Source of the DNA: Betaproteobacteria bacterium
Lineage (GTDB): Bacteria; Pseudomonadota; Gammaproteobacteria; Burkholderiales; Usitatibacteraceae
NCBI GenBank assembly: GCA_012274175.1
Contig: JAAOZZ010000003.1
Span: forward strand, 1 to 9,803
Direction of reading: 5' to 3'
DNA length: 9,803 bases
Shown: positions 7,397-9,803 of the stretch, piece by piece
Layout: each line of letters starts with the position of its first letter
Numbering within the stretch: the first letter of the stretch is position 1
Program-made: the position numbers and the translations under genes
Notes under the pieces: generated by a model
What the model was told of the DNA's origin: nothing
Database searches by the model: none
Seen by the model: only the letters and a program-made list of their open reading frames with translations

Positions 7397-7618
7397 ATGG
7401 CAAGGAAGGAAGTGAAGTCCGAGATCGCGGGTTCGGTGTGGAAGATCGTGAAGCAGCCGGGTGAAAGCGTCACGGACGACGACCCGCTGATGATCCTGGA
7501 GTCGATGAAGATGGAGATCCCCGTGCTCGCGGAAATGAAGGGAACGGTGGTCGAGCTGCTGGTGAAGGAAGGCGACGCGGTCGCGGAAGGCCAGGCGCTC
7601 GCGATCCTGGAGGGCTAG
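7397..7618 (+). CDS. Small biotin carboxyl carrier protein (stand-alone biotinyl domain)
   Basis: This 73-residue protein is a single biotinyl/lipoyl domain. The biotin acceptor is K38 in ESMKMEIPV; the Met-Lys-Met triplet is diagnostic, and K38 lies 35 residues from the C-terminus, as usual. The conserved GTVVELLVKEGDAVAEGQALAILE half-domain follows. There is no N-terminal Ala/Pro-rich linker or thumb region as in E. coli AccB, so it resembles the minimal carriers of Bacillus YngHB type. AGGAAAGG about 10 nt before ATG 7397 serves as ribosome binding site. It is the only biotin carrier in the window, while the biotin carboxylase at 1185-2558 lacks one, so it is almost certainly the mobile arm of that carboxylase although transcribed in the opposite direction. 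Confidence 0.95.
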   Translation: MARKEVKSEIAGSVWKIVKQPGESVTDDDPLMILESMKMEIPVLAEMKGTVVELLVKEGDAVAEGQALAILEG

Positions 7619-7640
7619 GAACGCGCGTGCCACGCCTTCC

Positions 7641-8375
7641 ATGAAGACCATCGGGCTCCTGGGCGGGATGAGCTGGGAGTCGACGGTTCCTTACTACCGG
7701 GCGATCAACCGCACGGTCGCCGAGCGCCTGGGCGGACTGCATTCGGCGAAGCTCGTGCTCGTGAGCGTCGATTTCGACGAGATCGAGAAGCTCCAGCACG
7801 GGGGGAAGTGGGCCGAGGCGGGGGACCGGCTGGCCGACGAGGCGATCAGGCTCGAGCGCTCGGGCGCGGATTTCCTGGTCCTCTGCACGAACACGATGCA
7901 CAAGGTGGCTCCCGCCATCGAGGCGAAGGCCGGCATCCCGCTGCTGTACATCGCCGATCCCACGGCACGCGCCATCGCGCGCAGGAACCTGAAGGTCGTG
8001 GGCCTGCTGGGCACGCGCTTCACCATGGAAGAGGCGTTCTATCGCTCCCGCCTCGAGGAGCGTCATGGGCTGCGGGTCATGGTGCCCCCCGCGCAGGACC
8101 GGGCGATCGTGCACGAAATCATCTACGGGGAGCTTTGCCTGGGAAAGGTGAACGAGGCTTCGCGGCTCGCATACCGCCGGGTGATCGCGGACCTGGCGGC
8201 CCGGGGCGCCGAGGGGATCATCCTCGGGTGCACCGAGATTTCGATGCTGGTGGGCGAAGGCGATTCCCCGGTCCCGCTCTTCGACACCACGGAAATCCAT
8301 GCGCGCGCCGCCGCGCTGGTGTCGCTGGGCGACGAGCCGCTCGCCGCCCCCGCCCCCGGAAGTCAAGGCAATTAA
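7641..8375 (+). CDS. Aspartate/glutamate racemase family protein, E. coli YgeA-like
   Basis: A 244-residue cofactor-independent racemase of the Asp/Glu/hydantoin family. Seen: MKTIGLLGGMSWEST at the N-terminus, LCTNTMHKVAPAI with C82/T83, LLGTRFTMEE (122-131), and GCTEI with C197, then FDTTEIHA near the C-terminus. From memory, E. coli YgeA shares the same N-terminus and the C82-T83/C197 arrangement, and has been described as an L-Asp/Glu racemase that uses Thr83 and Cys197. The expected reaction is inversion of an acidic amino acid, but family members also isomerise maleate or racemise hydantoins, so a substrate linked to the acyl-CoA pathway is possible. It starts 22 bp after the carrier gene with no clear Shine-Dalgarno; only the match of the N-terminus to the family fixes the start. 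The operon appears to end here. Confidence 0.9.
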   Translation: MKTIGLLGGMSWESTVPYYRAINRTVAERLGGLHSAKLVLVSVDFDEIEKLQHGGKWAEAGDRLADEAIRLERSGADFLVLCTNTMHKVAPAIEAKAGIPLLYIADPTARAIARRNLKVVGLLGTRFTMEEAFYRSRLEERHGLRVMVPPAQDRAIVHEIIYGELCLGKVNEASRLAYRRVIADLAARGAEGIILGCTEISMLVGEGDSPVPLFDTTEIHARAAALVSLGDEPLAAPAPGSQGN

Positions 8376-8388
8376 CTAAGTAATTGCC
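8367..8388 (+). repeat. Perfect AT-rich inverted repeat overlapping the racemase stop codon
   Basis: Arms GGCAATTA (8367-8374) and TAATTGCC (8381-8388) are exact reverse complements around a 6-nt loop ACTAAG. The stop codon TAA (8373-8375) is in the left arm and loop. No T-run follows (TAGGGG), so it is not a typical intrinsic terminator. It may act as a 3' end-protecting hairpin, a Rho-assisted end, or an operator for the next gene. It stands out by its AT content in a GC-rich window. Confidence 0.7.
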
Positions 8389-8491
8389 TAGGGGATGTGC
8401 GATCCGTGGGCCATGCTGTGCTACCGGTTGCAATCGACTGGCGCAGCAGGTGCGTTCCCCCTGCCGCCTCCAGCAGCGAAGGATTCGAACC

Positions 8492-8908
8492 ATGGATACG
8501 CAAAGCAAGGACATCGTCGCCAACGTCGCCGACGCGGGCAATTTCGGCACGCTCTACAACGCGCTGAAGGCCTCCGACCTCCTGAACACCTACAAGGGCG
8601 CAGGCCCGTTCACGCTGTTCGCGCCGACCGACGCGGCCTTCGCCAAGCTGCCCAAGGGCCGGCTCGAGGCGCTGCTCAAGGACAAGGCCGAGCTCGCCTC
8701 CGTTATCAACCTGCACATGATGAAGGGCTCGCTGCACGCCAAGGACATCAAGGCTCGCGACTCGAAGAGCGTGCAGGGCGCGACCCTCACGTTCGCCGCC
8801 AACGACGACGGCTTCACCGTGAACGGCGCCAAGGTCTCGAAGCAGGAAATCGAGGCGAGCAACGGCGTGATCCACGGCATCGACACGGTCATGTCGCTCA
8901 AGCATTGA
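8492..8908 (+). CDS. Small fasciclin (FAS1) domain protein, no signal peptide
   Basis: A 138-residue single-domain FAS1 protein. Seen: the H1 motif GPFTLFAPTDAAFAKLP (38-54), a LHMMKG strand at the place of the YH motif (74-79), ATLTF and GFTVNGAKV (97-115), and the H2 motif NGVIHGIDTVM (124-134). Family proteins are often secreted or membrane-anchored adhesins, but this one begins directly with MDTQSKDIVANVADAG and shows no hydrophobic leader, like many short proteobacterial FAS1 proteins; cytoplasmic location is inferred. GAAGGA (8478-8483) lies 8 nt before ATG 8492 and sets the start. It is separated from the racemase by 116 bp and followed by a strong terminator, so it is probably transcribed alone. 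No biochemical function can be given. Confidence 0.92.
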   Translation: MDTQSKDIVANVADAGNFGTLYNALKASDLLNTYKGAGPFTLFAPTDAAFAKLPKGRLEALLKDKAELASVINLHMMKGSLHAKDIKARDSKSVQGATLTFAANDDGFTVNGAKVSKQEIEASNGVIHGIDTVMSLKH

Positions 8909-8945
8909 TGCCGCGGTAAGTCTTTCATCAGAGGTGCAACAATTT

Positions 8946-8970
8946 GGGGAGGCTTCGGCCTCCTCTTTTT
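8946..8970 (+). terminator. Intrinsic terminator after the fasciclin gene
   Basis: An 8-bp stem (8946-8953 with 8958-8965, one G-U pair) is closed by a TTCG tetraloop (8954-8957) and followed by five T (8966-8970). It begins 37 nt after the fasciclin stop codon and ends 17 nt before the next ATG. Confidence 0.93.
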
Positions 8971-8987
8971 CATGGATACTACGCGCC

Positions 8988-9392
8988 ATGAATCGCCTGC
9001 CGGCCGCCGTCTTCGTTGCACTGCTCGCCGCCGCGCAATCCGTGGACGCCGGCGCGCGACCTGTGGACGCCGCCGCGCAATCCGGATGCATCGGCACCGC
9101 CGAAGCGATCCTCGGCGCGATCCGCAGCGGCCAGGTGCGGCAGGCCTATGGCATGTTCGATGCCGGCCTGATGTCGCACACGTCCTTGCAGCGGTTCGGC
9201 GAGGTCGTCCGCGAGCTGCGCGAGCACCTGGGACGCATGCAGCGCTACGGCGAGGCGAGGACCACCACCATCGGCGCGCGTCCCGCGGCCGTCATCCAGG
9301 TCTTCTTCCAGCGTGGCGTGCTGGAGGCCTGGACCACTTGCGATGCAGCCGGGAAAGCGTCCGACTTCCATTTCGCGCCCGCGAAGAAGTGA
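8988..9392 (+). CDS. Small exported protein of unknown function
   Basis: A 134-residue protein with an N-terminal signal peptide: MNR, then a hydrophobic stretch PAAVFVALLAAAQ, with possible cleavage after VDA around residue 21. The mature part has one helical region (AEAILGAIRSGQVRQAYGMFDAGLMSHTS), a basic helix (FGEVVRELREHLGRM), and then strands with VIQVFFQRGVLEAWTTCD. Two cysteines (in SGCIG and TTCDA) could form a disulfide. The layout, a helical pair followed by a beta hairpin, loosely recalls DUF3887/DUF4019-like periplasmic domains, but I do not recognise the family with confidence. ATG 8988 is chosen because the signal peptide starts there; the earlier in-frame GTG at 8934 would read through the terminator. 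No Shine-Dalgarno is seen; GATACT (8975-8980) lies 7 nt before the ATG. Confidence 0.75.
   Translation: MNRLPAAVFVALLAAAQSVDAGARPVDAAAQSGCIGTAEAILGAIRSGQVRQAYGMFDAGLMSHTSLQRFGEVVRELREHLGRMQRYGEARTTTIGARPAAVIQVFFQRGVLEAWTTCDAAGKASDFHFAPAKK
9021..9083 (+). repeat. Three-unit 21-nt period repeat in the signal peptide region
   Basis: Three in-frame units encode LLAAAQS, VDAGARP and VDAAAQS. A 16-nt stretch (9027-9042) recurs exactly at 9069-9084, 42 nt later, and GTGGACGCC recurs at 9042 and 9063. This suggests past slippage or duplication at the signal peptide/mature junction. Confidence 0.6.
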
Positions 9393-9419
9393 GCTCGCAA
9401 GTCATGCAAGAATCCCGGC

Positions 9420-9803
9420 ATGGAAAGCCTTCCGCCGGTTGATTCCGTCGAGGTCCGCCGCATCGTCGACGAGGTCTACCGCGCCGAATCGCGCCGGGTC
9501 CTCGCCACGCTGATCCGCCAGCTCGGCGACTTCGACGTGGCCGAGGAGGCGGTCCACGAGGCGTTCGTCGCCGCGGTGGAGCAGTGGCCCGCGCAGGGCG
9601 TGCCCGGGAACCCGCGCGCGTGGCTCATCACGACCGGCCGCTTCAAGGCCATCGACCGACTTCGCCGCCGCTCGAAGCACGAAGTCTCGCTCGAGGACGT
9701 CGCGGAGCACGTGGAGGCGCTCACCGGCGGCTCGGTGCCCGACGAGCACGAAGGCGTCGAGGACGATCGGCTGCGCCTCATCTTCACCTGCTGCCACCCG
9801 GCG
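9420..9803 (+). CDS. ECF RNA polymerase sigma factor (ECF42-like), 3' end cut by window
   Basis: The frame is open from ATG 9420 to the window end, 128 codons. Seen: sigma region 2 at about 15-85 (RVLATLIRQLGDFDVAEEAVHEAFVAA in the first helices, then GVPGNPRAWLITTGRFKAIDRLRRR, the -10 recognition part) and the diagnostic RLRLIFTCCHPA at the window end. That last motif is typical of the long ECF sigma factors of group ECF42 (SigJ/YlaC-like annotations with a C-terminal TPR-like extension), so the full protein is expected to be about 400 residues. Group members are often next to a DGPF/YCII-domain protein; none is seen upstream, and the downstream side is not available. The start is supported by domain position; no clear Shine-Dalgarno is present, while AAGAAT ends 6 nt before the ATG. 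Confidence 0.92.
   Translation, partial: MESLPPVDSVEVRRIVDEVYRAESRRVLATLIRQLGDFDVAEEAVHEAFVAAVEQWPAQGVPGNPRAWLITTGRFKAIDRLRRRSKHEVSLEDVAEHVEALTGGSVPDEHEGVEDDRLRLIFTCCHPA

Noticed and set aside
5493..7403. Long minus-strand open frame of 636 codons opposite the regulator and racemase
   Set aside because: It is a complementary-strand shadow with no family motifs, while the plus strand has clear conserved proteins.
5477..7618. Long plus-strand open frame of 713 codons ending in the biotin carrier
   Set aside because: Only its last 73 residues (from ATG 7397) are a real protein; the rest is an off-frame reading of the regulator and racemase genes.
1..7618. Sodium-pumping biotin-dependent decarboxylase (methylmalonyl- or glutaconyl-CoA type)
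   Set aside because: A true biotin carboxylase with complete ATP-grasp residues is present and no membrane beta subunit is seen, so an ATP-driven carboxylase fits better.
8384..8491. TTG start at 8384 extending the fasciclin protein by 36 residues
   Set aside because: The extension is Cys/Arg-rich and not domain-like, and a good Shine-Dalgarno stands before ATG 8492.
8389..8491. Promoter for the fasciclin gene, for example TTGCAA near 8430
   Set aside because: No -10 with more than a chance match was found at suitable spacing, so no call is made.
8934..8987. GTG start at 8934 for the small exported protein
   Set aside because: It would place the intrinsic terminator inside the coding region and bury the signal peptide behind 18 extra residues.

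Overview
This 9.8 kb window is very GC-rich, almost fully coding and has tight operons. Protein styles (GntR/FCD regulator, CaiB/BaiF CoA-transferases, ECF sigma factor) and the GC-rich codon use suggest a proteobacterium, most likely a betaproteobacterium (Burkholderiales/Nitrosomonadales type). That placement is inference only, because there is no rRNA or other phylogenetic marker in the window.

The main content (1-8375) is one divergent acyl-CoA metabolism locus built around the control region 5362-5516. Leftward (minus strand) run a family III CoA-transferase, a full-length carboxyltransferase subunit (CT1), a biotin carboxylase, and a second, paralogous carboxyltransferase (CT2) cut by the window edge. 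They are joined by 4-bp ATGA overlaps or a 2-bp gap. Rightward (plus strand) run a GntR/FCD regulator, an alpha-methylacyl-CoA racemase-like enzyme, a 73-residue biotin carrier protein, and an aspartate/glutamate racemase-family protein. The biotin-dependent acyl-CoA carboxylase is therefore divided between two divergent operons: catalytic subunits on one side, biotin carrier on the other. The most economical reading is a dedicated organic-acid pathway. The CoA-transferase activates an acid, the carboxylase adds CO2 at the alpha carbon (or at a vinylogous position), and the AMACR-type racemase adjusts stereochemistry next to the thioester. The GntR/FCD protein would control both directions. 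The substrate cannot be read from the sequence.

The right-hand part (8376-9803) looks functionally unrelated. It holds a 22-nt perfect AT-rich hairpin overlapping the racemase stop codon, a small FAS1/fasciclin protein without signal peptide, and a textbook intrinsic terminator. After these come a small secreted protein of unknown function, with a 21-nt period repeat at its signal peptide, and the 5' part of an ECF42-like sigma factor truncated by the window end.

No tRNA, rRNA, CRISPR, insertion sequence or attachment site was seen. No gene-free stretch exceeds about 155 bp.
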